In this document: positions 19,534 to 28,304 of the stretch, piece after piece
Layout: each line of letters begins with the position of its first letter
How positions within the stretch are numbered: position 1 is the first letter of the stretch
Assembly: GCA_947466085.1 (NCBI GenBank)
Contig: CANIEC010000041.1
Coordinates: 1-33,522, forward strand
Length of the DNA: 33,522 nt
Direction of reading: 5' to 3'
DNA from: Rhodospirillales bacterium
Lineage (GTDB): Bacteria > Pseudomonadota > Alphaproteobacteria > Reyranellales > Reyranellaceae
Notes under the pieces: generated by a model
Databases searched by the model: none
Told to the model about the DNA's origin: nothing
What the model saw: the letters and a program-made list of their open reading frames with translations, nothing else
Position numbers and translations under genes: made by a program

Positions 19534-20267
19534 TCCGTTGCCTTGCCGCCTGCGCGGTCGCTGTTGCCCTCTTGTCGGGCTGCTCGTTCGTCAGTGCCGT
19601 GGATTCGGTGGGCGATCCGACCGACCTCTATACCATCTCGCCGAAGAGCACCTTCGATGCCGACCTGCCCTCGGTCTACTGGCAACTCGCGGTCGAGGCG
19701 CCGGTAGCGGCGGCCAGCCTCAATACCGGTCGCATCGCCATCGCGATGACGCCGACCTCGACGGACTATTATGCCAAGGTGGCGTGGACGGACCGGGCGC
19801 CTCTGATGGTACAGACCCGCATCGTCGATTCCTTCGAGAACACCCGCAAGATCGTGGCTGTTTCGCGCGAATCGATTGCCCTGCGCGCCAATTACGTGCT
19901 GCAGCCCGACCTGCGCAACTTCGAGGCGATGTACTTCTACGGCCAGCCGCCGATCGTGAAGGTCCGCATCATCGCCAAGCTGGTGCGCATGCCCGACCGC
20001 CAGATCATCGGGGTCGCCTCTTTCGAGCGCTGCGTCCGGGCCCGCGCCGACAAGGTACCGAAGGTCGTCGAGGCGTTTGACCAGGCCTTGGGCAGCGTGA
20101 TCAAGCAGCTGGTGTCCTGGACGCTCCGGACGCCCCCGCCGCAGGTCCCGAGCGATTCGGCGCCCTATGACATCGCGCGCTTTCGCAATCCGGCGAATGC
20201 CGTCATCGACAGCGCGAACTGCCCCAGGGGCAACGACGCCTCGATGGTGCCCTACACCGACGAATAG
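19530..20267 (+). CDS. PqiC/ABC-transport auxiliary lipoprotein
   Basis: A 245-residue predicted lipoprotein. The signal peptide ends in the lipobox LSGC with Cys18. The mature part resembles the ABC_trans_aux/PqiC family (DLYTISPKSTF near the start, a central VAWTDRAPLMVQTRIVDSFENT strand and VASFERCVRA). Such proteins sit on the outer membrane or periplasmic side and receive lipids or contact MCE tunnels. Translational coupling to mlaD supports a role in the same transporter. There is no separate MlaC-like shuttle gene in the operon, so this protein may take that place. Confidence 0.85.
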   Translation: MIRCLAACAVAVALLSGCSFVSAVDSVGDPTDLYTISPKSTFDADLPSVYWQLAVEAPVAAASLNTGRIAIAMTPTSTDYYAKVAWTDRAPLMVQTRIVDSFENTRKIVAVSRESIALRANYVLQPDLRNFEAMYFYGQPPIVKVRIIAKLVRMPDRQIIGVASFERCVRARADKVPKVVEAFDQALGSVIKQLVSWTLRTPPPQVPSDSAPYDIARFRNPANAVIDSANCPRGNDASMVPYTDE

Positions 20268-20274
20268 GGAGGAG

Positions 20275-20294
20275 AAGCGCGCTCAGGCGCGCTT
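20275..20294. terminator. Short hairpin between convergent genes
   Basis: A perfect stem AAGCGCGC / GCGCGCTT (20275-20282 and 20287-20294) with a TCAG loop that includes part of the stop codon of the phosphotransferase gene. It lies between the stop codons of two converging genes. There is only a short T run, so termination would be weak. Confidence 0.45.
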
Positions 20295-21347
20295 ATCGAC
20301 CATCGACCAGGCCAGGTCGGCCATCGCGCGGGCGCGGTTGCCGTACTTGGTCGCTGTCTCCGACGAGGCATTGCCGTCGAGCCCGCGCTTGTAGACGCCT
20401 TGCACGATGGCGGCGAGGCGGAACAGGGAGAAGGCGAGGTAGAAGGGCCAGTCCGCCACTTCCTTGCGGCCCGTGCGTCGCGCGTAGGCGGCGAGATATT
20501 CCTGCTCGGTCGGGATGCCGAAGGCCTTGAGATCCTGGCCGGCATAGCCGCCCGAAGCCCCGAAGCCCTCGCCGAAATGGTACATCATGCAGTTGTAACC
20601 GAGGTCGGCCAGCGGATGGCCGAGCGTCGAGAGTTCCCAGTCGAGCACGGCGATGACGCGCGGCTCCGTCGGATGCACGATCGTGTTGCCGAGGCGATAG
20701 TCGCCGTGATTGATCCGTGTCTCGTCGCCCGGCGGGATGTTCTCCGGCAGCCACTTCTTCAGGGCTTCCATCGATTCGATGTCTTCGGTGCGGGCGAGGT
20801 CGTACTGGCTCGACCAACGCGTGACCTGGCGCTGGATGTACTGGCCTTCGCGGCCATAGTCGCCGAGGCCGACGGCGCGATAGTCGACATTGTGCAGGCG
20901 TGCCAGCACGTCGTTCATCGAGTCGAAAATCTTGCCGCGGTCTGCCGGCGAGACGCCTGGCATCCTGACGTCGGCGAAGACGCGGCCCGGCAGGAACTGC
21001 ATGATGTAGAAGGCCGTGCCGATCACCGAATCGTCCTGGCAGAGCGCATAGGGCTTGGGCACCGGCACGTCGGTATGGTCCGCCAGCGCCTTGATCACGC
21101 GATACTCGCGGTCGACCTGGTGCGCCGAGGGCAGCAGCTTGCCCGGCGGCTTCTTGCGCAGCACGTACTGGGTCCCGGCGCCGTCGGTGACATGGAACGT
21201 CGGGTTGCTCTGCCCGCCCTCGAACTGGAGGATGCTGATCGGGCCGCGATAGCCTTCGACGTTGGTCTTCATGTAGTCGGTGAGCCGGGCTTCGTCGAAG
21301 ACGTGGGCCGGGCGGACGGGCGTGAGATTGTCGGGCAGGTTGGACAT
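20283..21347 (-). CDS. Phosphotransferase family protein (APH-like, ACAD10/11 kinase-like)
   Basis: A 354-residue protein of the aminoglycoside-phosphotransferase/choline-kinase superfamily. The Lys-containing strand is QYVLRKKPPGKLL (about 60-72). The catalytic loop NHGDYRLGN (213-221) has Asp216, and the metal-binding LDWELSTLGHPLADLG (235-250) has Asp236. The sequence looks like the kinase domain of ACAD10/11-type proteins, which phosphorylate hydroxyacyl-CoAs. In bacteria such stand-alone kinases commonly sit beside acyl-CoA ligases and dehydrogenases, as here. It follows the ligase in the same direction after 79 bases, probably as the second gene of an operon. Confidence 0.85.
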   Translation of the reverse strand: MSNLPDNLTPVRPAHVFDEARLTDYMKTNVEGYRGPISILQFEGGQSNPTFHVTDGAGTQYVLRKKPPGKLLPSAHQVDREYRVIKALADHTDVPVPKPYALCQDDSVIGTAFYIMQFLPGRVFADVRMPGVSPADRGKIFDSMNDVLARLHNVDYRAVGLGDYGREGQYIQRQVTRWSSQYDLARTEDIESMEALKKWLPENIPPGDETRINHGDYRLGNTIVHPTEPRVIAVLDWELSTLGHPLADLGYNCMMYHFGEGFGASGGYAGQDLKAFGIPTEQEYLAAYARRTGRKEVADWPFYLAFSLFRLAAIVQGVYKRGLDGNASSETATKYGNRARAMADLAWSMVDKRA

Positions 21348-21426
21348 GGGACTGTTCTAGAACCGTGGCTTCGGGAATTCGAGGCGCGTTTGCGATCGGG
21401 TCCGCAGGGCGGTCACATCGGGATCG

Positions 21427-22986
21427 TCAGTTGATGTTGCGTTGCCGGCCTTCCCAGTAGGGCTTGCGCAGTTCCCGCTTCAGGATCTTGCCGGTCGGAT
21501 TGCGCGGCAGGGCGTCGATGAAGTCGACCGACTTGGGCAGCTTGTAGCCGGCGATGCGTTCGCGCGCCCAGCCGATCAGATCCGTGGGAGACACTTCCAC
21601 GCCGGGCTTCCGCACCACGACCGCCTTGACGGCCTCGCCCCAGCGCTCGTCGGGGACGCCGATAACCGCCACGTCGGCGACGTCAGGGTGGCCGAACAGC
21701 GCGCTTTCGACCTCGGCCGGATAGATGTTCTCGCCGCCCGACACGATCATATCCTTCACGCGGTCGTAGATGAAAAGGTAGCCTTTTTCGTCGAGGTAGC
21801 CTGCGTCGCCGCTGAAGAACCAGTCGCCCTGGATGGCGCGTTTGGTGGCGTCGGGCAGGCGCCAGTAGCCGCGCATGACCTGCGGCGAGCGGATCGCGAT
21901 CTCGCCGACCGCGCCGGCGGGCAGGTCCGCTCCGGCATCGTCGACGATGCGCAGTTCGACGCCCGCCTGGGCATAGCCGCAGGACAGGAGCTTCCTCGCA
22001 TCCGAGGGATCGTGATCCTCGGGCGGCAGCAGGGTTATGGCGCCCGTCGTTTCGGTGAGGCCGTAGACCTGCTGGAAGCCGCACCCGAAGGTCGCCATCG
22101 CCTGTTTCAACAGGTCCGCCGGGATGGGCGCGGCGCCATAGACGATCAGGCGCAGGCTGGACAGGTCCGTCTCGCGGATCTGCGGCGCCTGAACCAGGAA
22201 CAGGATCATGGCCGGCACCAGCAGCATGACCTCGATCCGCTCCCGCTCGATGATCTCGAGCACGCGGGCGGGCACGAACTCGCGCACCACGTGGTTGGTG
22301 GCGCCGGCGAAGAGGCCGGCGATGGCCCAGCCCGCACCGCCGATATGGAACATCGGCAGGCAGACGATGTTCTGCGTGCCGGGCTTCAGCAGCCAGCTCC
22401 TCGTCCATTGCTCGAACATGAAGGCGAAGTTGGCGTTGGTGAGCTCGGCTCCCTTGGGCAGGCCCGTGGTGCCGCTGGTGTAGAACTGCACGGCCGTGTC
22501 CTGGGACCGCGCGGGCAGGCGAGGGTCGGTGTCGGGGTGGCGGTCCCGCCATTCGTCAAAGGCTTCCCAGTCGGCGTGGCGCGGCCCCAGGGTCACGATC
22601 CTGCGCACGGTCGACAGCTGGTCGCGGATCTTCTCGACCACCGGGAAATACTCTTCACCGACGAACAGGATCTCGGCCTCGGCATCGTTCACGATCTGCA
22701 GCACCTCCGGCGGCGCCAGGCGCCAGTTCACGGACACCATGACGGCGCCTGCCTTGGCGACGCCGAACAGCACCTCGAAGAAGAGGTCGCTGCTCTTGTC
22801 CAGATGGGCGACCCGGACCTGCGGCTTGATGCCTTCGGCGATGAGGCCGCTGGCAACGCGGCTGGAGGCGCGATCGAGCTCGCCGTAGGTCGTGGGCCGG
22901 CCTTCATAGACGACCGCCACCGTGTCCGGACGTGCCGCGCCATGGACGCGCACAATGTCGGCCAGGCCGACCATCTCGATGCTCAT
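21427..22986 (-). CDS. Long-chain fatty acid--CoA ligase / AMP-dependent synthetase
   Basis: A 519-residue adenylating enzyme. The P-loop motif YTSGTTGLPKG is at 169-179; QVYGLTETTG and GYWRLPD follow, and the hinge motif YDRVKDMIVSGGENIYPAEVE occurs about 100 residues from the end, with the catalytic Lys in PRNPTGKILKREL. It activates a carboxylic acid to the acyl-AMP and then the CoA thioester; chain length cannot be told from sequence. The ATG at 22986 is preceded by AGGGGAAGCG; the upstream start at 23067 has no site. The gene faces away from the UDP-xylose synthase gene and is likely cotranscribed with the kinase. Confidence 0.9.
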   Translation of the reverse strand: MSIEMVGLADIVRVHGAARPDTVAVVYEGRPTTYGELDRASSRVASGLIAEGIKPQVRVAHLDKSSDLFFEVLFGVAKAGAVMVSVNWRLAPPEVLQIVNDAEAEILFVGEEYFPVVEKIRDQLSTVRRIVTLGPRHADWEAFDEWRDRHPDTDPRLPARSQDTAVQFYTSGTTGLPKGAELTNANFAFMFEQWTRSWLLKPGTQNIVCLPMFHIGGAGWAIAGLFAGATNHVVREFVPARVLEIIERERIEVMLLVPAMILFLVQAPQIRETDLSSLRLIVYGAAPIPADLLKQAMATFGCGFQQVYGLTETTGAITLLPPEDHDPSDARKLLSCGYAQAGVELRIVDDAGADLPAGAVGEIAIRSPQVMRGYWRLPDATKRAIQGDWFFSGDAGYLDEKGYLFIYDRVKDMIVSGGENIYPAEVESALFGHPDVADVAVIGVPDERWGEAVKAVVVRKPGVEVSPTDLIGWARERIAGYKLPKSVDFIDALPRNPTGKILKRELRKPYWEGRQRNIN

Positions 22987-23121
22987 GGGACGCTTCCCCT
23001 GCGATATTGGCCCGGTCCCGTAGCGGTCGGGCAGCGGCATCCTTCGGTGATTTTGAAGTGAATTCAAGAGCTTGATGGCCTAGTATCGACCGCGACGTGA
23101 GAGGCGATTCCGAGGGGCATC

Positions 23122-24093
23122 ATGGGAAGGCGAATTCTGGTCACCGGCGGAGCGGGATTCCTCGGTTCGCATCTCTGCGAGCGCCTGCTCGAGGCCGGAC
23201 ACGACGTGCTCTGCGTCGACAACTACTTCACCGGCACCAAGGCCAACGTCCTGGCCTGCCTCGACAATCCGCGTTTCGAGCTGATGCGCCACGACGTGAC
23301 CTTCCCGCTCTATGTCGAGGTCGACGAGATCTACAATCTCGCCTGCCCGGCCTCGCCGATCCACTACCAGCACGACCCTGTGCAGACGACCAAGACGAGC
23401 GTGCATGGCGCCATCAACATGCTGGGGCTGGCAAAGCGGGTGCGGGCCAAGATCTTCCAGGCCTCGACCAGCGAGGTCTACGGCGATCCGACCGTTCACC
23501 CGCAGGTCGAGAGCTACCGCGGCAACGTCAATCCGCTGGGGCCGCGCGCCTGCTACGACGAGGGCAAGCGCTGCGCGGAGACGCTGTTCTTCGACTATCA
23601 CCGCCAGCACGGACTGCGCATCAAGGTGGCGCGCATCTTCAACACCTACGGTCCGCGCATGCATCCCAACGACGGGCGCGTGGTATCGAACTTCATCGTG
23701 CAGGCGTTGAGGGGCGAGGACATCACCATCTATGGCGACGGCATGCAGACCCGCGCCTTCTGCTACGTCGACGACCTGCTCGACGGCTGGCAGCGCCTGA
23801 TGGACCATACGCCGGACGATTTCACCGGGCCGGTCAACATCGGCAACCCGGTCGAGATGCCGATCCGGCACCTGGCCGAGAAGGTCCTGGACAAGGTCGG
23901 CGGCAAAAGCCGGCTCGTGTTCGAGCCGCTGCCGGTCGACGATCCGATGCAGCGCTGCCCGGACATCACCCTGGCGCGCGACATGCTGAAGTGGGAGCCG
24001 AAGGTTGCCCTCGACGACGGCCTCACCAAGACCATCGCCTTCTTCGACGACCTGCTGAAGAGCAACAGGGGCGTGAGCGGCATCGGGCGGTAG
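23122..24093 (+). CDS. uxs: UDP-glucuronate decarboxylase (UDP-xylose synthase)
   Basis: A 323-residue extended SDR. Cofactor loop GGAGFLG (9-15), catalytic STSEVY (115-120) and YDEGK with Tyr145 and Lys149. The segments [20 protein letters not shown] and [20 protein letters not shown] are the hallmark of the UXS family. It oxidises UDP-glucuronate at C4, decarboxylates it and reduces it to UDP-xylose in the cytosol. The ATG at 23122 follows a leader that holds a perfect TTGAA-N5-TTCAA repeat at 23053-23067 and a TAGTAT box at 23081. First gene of the surface-sugar block, separated from the next gene by a terminator. Confidence 0.93.
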   Translation: MGRRILVTGGAGFLGSHLCERLLEAGHDVLCVDNYFTGTKANVLACLDNPRFELMRHDVTFPLYVEVDEIYNLACPASPIHYQHDPVQTTKTSVHGAINMLGLAKRVRAKIFQASTSEVYGDPTVHPQVESYRGNVNPLGPRACYDEGKRCAETLFFDYHRQHGLRIKVARIFNTYGPRMHPNDGRVVSNFIVQALRGEDITIYGDGMQTRAFCYVDDLLDGWQRLMDHTPDDFTGPVNIGNPVEMPIRHLAEKVLDKVGGKSRLVFEPLPVDDPMQRCPDITLARDMLKWEPKVALDDGLTKTIAFFDDLLKSNRGVSGIGR

Positions 24094-24101
24094 CCAATAT
24101 G

Positions 24102-24130
24102 CAAAACGCCGCGAAATTTCCTTCGCGGCG
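24102..24130 (-). terminator. Rho-independent terminator of the epimerase gene
   Basis: A nine-base stem CGCCGCGAA / TTCGCGGCG (24107-24115 and 24122-24130) with a six-base loop. On the minus strand it is followed by TTTT, so it would stop the epimerase transcript that ends at 24159. On the plus strand it lies just after the UDP-xylose synthase stop but has no T tract. Confidence 0.8.
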
Positions 24131-24158
24131 CCCATCCAGATACCGGATCTAGGTGAAC

Positions 24159-25184
24159 CTACTGCGCGGCGAGGGCCTGCTTCGGCAGGGCGTTCACGAC
24201 CGAGGCCTTGCCCGAGGTCATTTCGTCGTAGATCCACTTGTAGGTCTTTTCCATGCCGTCCTCGAGACGGATGGAAGGGGCCCAGTTCATCAGCTTCTTG
24301 ATCAGCGTGTTATCGCTGTTGCGGCCGCGCACGCCCTTGGGCGCGTCGAGCTTGTAGCTGCGCTTCAGCTTGATGCCGGCGATCTTCTCGACCATGTCGA
24401 CCAGCGTGTTGATGCTGACCAGTTCGTCGCTGCCGATGTTCAGGGGCTCGATGATGTCGCTCTCGGCGAGCTTGATCGTGCCCTCGGTGCAGTCGTCGAT
24501 GTACATGAATGAACGGGTCTGCTCGCCGTCACCCCAGATTTCGATCTCGTGCTTGCCCGAGAGCTTGGCGGCGATGACCTTGCGGCACATGGCGGCCGGG
24601 GCCTTCTCGCGGCCGCCGTCGTAGGTGCCTTCCGGACCATAGACGTTGTGATAGCGCGCCACGCGGGTGGCGATGCCGTAATCCTCGCGGTAGTGGCGGG
24701 CCATACGCTCACTGAACAGCTTCTCCCAGCCGTAACCGTCTTCCGGTAGCGCGGGGTAGGCGTCTTCTTCCTTCAGCGCCGTGACGTTGGCTTCGGTCTG
24801 CTTGTCGCCGTTGTAGACGCAGGCCGAGGACGAATAGAAGAAGCGCGGCACGCCAGCTTCCTTGGCGGCGACCAGCATGTGGGTGCTGACGAGCACCGAC
24901 AGCATGCATTCGGCCTTGTGGGTCTCGATGAAGCCCATGCCGCCCATGTCGGCGGCGAGATTGTAGATCATTGCGGCGCCAGCGGCGGCCTTGCGGCAAG
25001 GCTCGAGCAGGGCGAGATCGCCCACCTGGTTCTCGACCCCGGGAATCTTCTGGTACCACTCCTCGAGCGGCTTCACGTCGACTGCACGAATCCTGGTGTG
25101 GCCGCGCTGCTGCAGGACCTTCACCAGATGGCCGCCGATAAAGCCACCGGCGCCGGTGACGACGACGAGATCATTCTTGGACAT
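24159..25184 (-). CDS. GDP-mannose 3,5-epimerase-like SDR
   Basis: A 341-residue extended SDR. Cofactor loop GAGGFIG (11-17), catalytic SSSACVY (118-124), Tyr151 and Lys155 in YGWEK. The phrase NLAADMGGMGFIETHKAE (75-92) is close to the GDP-mannose 3,5-epimerase family known from plant ascorbate synthesis, which converts GDP-mannose to GDP-L-galactose/GDP-L-gulose. Bacterial members take part in making unusual surface sugars; the substrate here is not proven. The ATG at 25184 has AAAGG upstream; an in-frame ATG at 25232 is less likely. It faces away from the carbamoyltransferase across a 307-base gap. Confidence 0.85.
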   Translation of the reverse strand: MSKNDLVVVTGAGGFIGGHLVKVLQQRGHTRIRAVDVKPLEEWYQKIPGVENQVGDLALLEPCRKAAAGAAMIYNLAADMGGMGFIETHKAECMLSVLVSTHMLVAAKEAGVPRFFYSSSACVYNGDKQTEANVTALKEEDAYPALPEDGYGWEKLFSERMARHYREDYGIATRVARYHNVYGPEGTYDGGREKAPAAMCRKVIAAKLSGKHEIEIWGDGEQTRSFMYIDDCTEGTIKLAESDIIEPLNIGSDELVSINTLVDMVEKIAGIKLKRSYKLDAPKGVRGRNSDNTLIKKLMNWAPSIRLEDGMEKTYKWIYDEMTSGKASVVNALPKQALAAQ

Positions 25185-25491
25185 GGACGAAAGCCTTTCG
25201 ATCGAAGCGAGGGGTTTTATCCGACTTTTCAACGACTTGCGAGGGTGGCGCCGCGCCTCGGGCGAGCACGCGTTCGGGGCCCGGGAGGGTGGACGGGCCG
25301 CGCTAGGGAGTCCGTTTGCTTGGAAGTGCCGTCCTCGTCAAGCCGTCGCCGCGCCGCATGGGTTTTGCGCGATGATGAGCCAGGACGCCGCACCGAAAGC
25401 TGCAAGGCTGGTGAAAAAGGTGCTTCGCCGCAAAAATTGATCTATACCAACCACATAGGCGTAGTTTTACCCCGATGTCTGACCTGTCCGC
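25185..25491. other. Divergent intergenic region of the glycan locus
   Basis: 307 bases without a convincing gene between the epimerase (-) and the carbamoyltransferase (+). The right end is richer in A/T. A possible promoter for the carbamoyltransferase is TTGATC at 25437-25442 with TAGTTT at 25462-25467, a long 19-base spacing. A 21-base mini-ORF (ATG at 25475, TGA at 25493-25495) overlaps the start of the next gene by ATGA. No clear ribosome site lies before 25492. Confidence 0.5.
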
Positions 25492-27246
25492 ATGACCTAC
25501 ATTCTCGGCCTCAACGCCTATCACGCGGACGCCGCTGCCTGCCTTGTGAAGGACGGCGAGCTGGTCGCAGCGGTGGAAGAAGAGCGATTTCGCCGCATCA
25601 AGCACTGGGGCGGTTTTCCCAGCGAATCCATCCGCTATTGCCTGGCCGAGGCCGGCATATCGCTGGGCGATGTCGACCATGTGGCGGTCAACAGCGACAA
25701 CAAGGCGAACCGCTGGCGCAAGCTGGCCTATGCGCTCACGTCGGGTGTGAGCCTGAATTATGTCATGAGCCGGCTGCGCAATCGCGGCGAGCGGGCCGAC
25801 ATCGCGGGCAATTTGAAGCGGTATCTTCCGGAGCAGGAGTTCCGCGGCACGGCGCACACTGTCGAGCATCATCTTTGCCATCTCGCCTCGGCCTTCCTGG
25901 TGTCTCCGTACGACAAGGCCGTGGCGGTCTCGGTCGACGGGTTCGGCGACTTCTCCTCCGCGGCCTGGGGCCTGGGCGAGGGGGGCACCCTGGCGGTCGA
26001 CGGCCGGGTCTATTTTCCGCATTCTCTGGGCGTCTTCTACGAGGCGATGACGCAGTTCATCGGCTTTCCGCACTATGGCGACGAGTACAAGGTCATGGGC
26101 CTCGCGCCCTACGGTCAGCCTTCGTTCGTCGAGCAGATGAAGCAGATCGTCCGGCTCAGGAATGATGGGACCTTCGCCCTCGACCTGCGCTTCTTCCGCC
26201 ACGCCTCTGGTGAAGGCGCCAACTACCAGGTGAAGGACGGCATCCCGTCGGGCGGCCGCCTGTGGAGCGACGAACTCGTGAAGCTGCTTGGTCCGGCACG
26301 CGATCCTGCCGCGCCGCTGGAGGACAAGCACCGCGACATCGCGCGCTCGGCCCAGGTCACCTACGAGAACGCCTTCTTCAACCTGCTGAACGCGCTGCAT
26401 GCACGCTATAGCGCCGACGCGGTCATGCTGGCGGGCGGGTGTGCCTACAATTCGGTGGCCAACGGCAAAGTGCTGGAGCGCACGCCGTTCAGGAAGCTCT
26501 ACGTCCAGTCGGCGGGCGGTGATGCCGGCGGTGCGATCGGTGCGGCCTTCGCGACCTGGCACAGGACCGGCGGCGCGACGGCCAGGCGTCATTTCGTGAT
26601 GGACCACGCCTATTGGGGGCCATCGGCGACACCGGACGAGATCGCGGCCGCCATCTCCCGGCGGCGCGCCGACTTCGACGCGGCGGGCTGTCGCATCGAG
26701 CGCATTGCCGACGAGGCGACGCTCTGCCGCCACACGGCGCAGGCGATCTCGGAGGGCAAGGTGATCGGCTGGTTCCAGGGCCGCCTGGAATGGGGCCCGC
26801 GCGCCCTTGGAAACCGCTCGATCCTGGGGGATCCGCGCCGCGCCGACATGAAGGACATCCTCAACCTCAAGATCAAGCGTCGGGAATCCTTCCGGCCCTT
26901 CGCCCCCTCGATCCTGCGCGAGGCGGTGCCCGAATGGTTCGAGACCGACGCCGACGTGCCGTTCATGATGCAGGTCTTCCGCATCCGCGAGGAACGGCGG
27001 AAGGAGATTCCCGCCGTCACCCATGTCGACGGCACCGGCCGTTTGCAGACGGTCACCTGGGCGGGCAACCCGCGCTATGCCCGGCTGATCTCGGCATTCC
27101 GGGACCTGACGGGCGTGCCGATCGTGCTCAATACCAGCTTCAACGAGAACGAGCCGGTGGTCTGCAAGCCCGAGGAGGCGATCGACTGCTTCCTGCGCAC
27201 CAAAATGGATGTCCTCGTGCTGGGCGACACGCTGATCCAGCGCTAG
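25492..27246 (+). CDS. NodU/CmcH-family O-carbamoyltransferase
   Basis: A 584-residue protein with the two-part NodU architecture. The N-terminal Kae1-like domain has GLNAYHADAAAC near the start, the HTVEHHLCHLASAF motif (122-135) whose His residues bind metal, VSVDGFGDFS (147-155), and LAGGCAYNSVANGK. The C-terminal YrdC-like domain carries the signature WGPRALGNRSILGDPR, then RRESFRPFAPSIL and VLNTSFNENEP. These enzymes use carbamoyl phosphate and ATP to place a carbamoyl group on a hydroxyl, in nodulation factors (NodU), antibiotics or surface sugars. With two epimerases, a UDP-xylose synthase and a GT around it, a sugar acceptor is likely. The start may be coupled to the upstream mini-ORF. 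Confidence 0.9.
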   Translation: MTYILGLNAYHADAAACLVKDGELVAAVEEERFRRIKHWGGFPSESIRYCLAEAGISLGDVDHVAVNSDNKANRWRKLAYALTSGVSLNYVMSRLRNRGERADIAGNLKRYLPEQEFRGTAHTVEHHLCHLASAFLVSPYDKAVAVSVDGFGDFSSAAWGLGEGGTLAVDGRVYFPHSLGVFYEAMTQFIGFPHYGDEYKVMGLAPYGQPSFVEQMKQIVRLRNDGTFALDLRFFRHASGEGANYQVKDGIPSGGRLWSDELVKLLGPARDPAAPLEDKHRDIARSAQVTYENAFFNLLNALHARYSADAVMLAGGCAYNSVANGKVLERTPFRKLYVQSAGGDAGGAIGAAFATWHRTGGATARRHFVMDHAYWGPSATPDEIAAAISRRRADFDAAGCRIERIADEATLCRHTAQAISEGKVIGWFQGRLEWGPRALGNRSILGDPRRADMKDILNLKIKRRESFRPFAPSILREAVPEWFETDADVPFMMQVFRIREERRKEIPAVTHVDGTGRLQTVTWAGNPRYARLISAFRDLTGVPIVLNTSFNENEPVVCKPEEAIDCFLRTKMDVLVLGDTLIQR

Positions 27247-27298
27247 TCATGCAATTGAGTTATCCTGCCCAAGAGGCATCCGATCGGGGGACGGCATA

Positions 27299-28294
27299 GT
27301 GCGGGTATTGGTGGCGGGGGGCGCAGGTTATATCGGTTCGCATACGTGCAAGGCGCTCGCCCGTGTGGGCCACCTGCCGATTGTCTACGACAACCTGCAC
27401 ACCGGCCATGCCTGGGCGGTGAAGTGGGGCCCGCTGGTCCGGGGCGACATCAACGATCCCGTGGCGCTCGCCACCGCAATCCGCGAGCACAGGCCCGACG
27501 CGGTCATCAACTTCGCTGCCTTGGCCTATGTGGGCGAATCGATGGCCGAGCCGATCCGCTACTATCGCGCCAACGTCGCCGGCATGATCACGCTGATCGA
27601 GGTCATGCGGAAACACGACGTGGGCTCCCTCGTATTCTCCAGCAGCTGCGCGACCTACGGCGTTCCCGACCGTCTGCCGCTCGTCGAGGGCATGCTGCAG
27701 CAGCCGATCAACCCCTACGGCCGCACCAAGCTGATGGGCGAGCAGATCCTTCGCGATGCCTGTGCCGCGCACGGTCTCGGAGCCGTAGCGCTGCGTTACT
27801 TCAATGCCGGTGGCGCCGATCCCGAGGGCGAGCTGGGTGAGGAGCACGATCCGGAAACCCATATCATCCCGCTGGTGCTGCAGGCCGCGCATGGACTCCG
27901 GCCGCACATCTCCATCTTCGGTACCGACTACGACACGCCGGACGGGACCTGCGTTCGCGACTATGTCCACGTGACCGACCTGGCGGCCACCCATGTCGCG
28001 GCGCTCACGCGCTGCGAGCCCGGCCGCTTCCAGGCCTACAATCTCGGCGCCGGCCACGGCGCCAGCATCGGCGAGTTGATCGCACGGGCGCGGGTGCTCA
28101 CCGGCCGTGAGATCCGCACTGTCGAAGCGCCGCGGCGGGCCGGCGATCCCCCGATCCTGGTGGCCGACGTGGCGCTGGCCCGTCAGGCCCTCGATTGGGC
28201 GCCGGCCCACTCGTCGATCGACGACATCGTCCGCACGGCCTGGACCTGGATGACGGAGAGCCGGTCGGGCGCCATGCAGGCCCGGAGCCGCTGA
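27299..28294 (+). CDS. galE: UDP-glucose 4-epimerase
   Basis: A 331-residue extended SDR. Cofactor loop GGAGYIG (7-13), catalytic SSSCATYG (114-121), and YGRTK with Tyr140 and Lys144. The stretches GVPDRLPLVEG, LRYFNAGGADPEGELGE and GTCVRDYVHVTDLA are typical GalE. It interconverts UDP-glucose and UDP-galactose. The start is GTG at 27299 after GGGGGACGG; there is no ATG upstream in a suitable place. It begins 52 bases after the carbamoyltransferase stop and is followed after ten bases by the glycosyltransferase, so the three are likely one operon. Confidence 0.93.
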   Translation: MRVLVAGGAGYIGSHTCKALARVGHLPIVYDNLHTGHAWAVKWGPLVRGDINDPVALATAIREHRPDAVINFAALAYVGESMAEPIRYYRANVAGMITLIEVMRKHDVGSLVFSSSCATYGVPDRLPLVEGMLQQPINPYGRTKLMGEQILRDACAAHGLGAVALRYFNAGGADPEGELGEEHDPETHIIPLVLQAAHGLRPHISIFGTDYDTPDGTCVRDYVHVTDLAATHVAALTRCEPGRFQAYNLGAGHGASIGELIARARVLTGREIRTVEAPRRAGDPPILVADVALARQALDWAPAHSSIDDIVRTAWTWMTESRSGAMQARSR

Positions 28295-28304
28295 GACCCC
28301 ACGC

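Noticed and set aside
21442..23061. Plus-strand open frame of 539 codons antisense to the acyl-CoA ligase
   Set aside because: The ligase on the other strand has all expected motifs; the antisense product has none.
25303..27024. Minus-strand open frame of 573 codons antisense to the carbamoyltransferase
   Set aside because: No domain content; the plus strand encodes a complete NodU-family protein.
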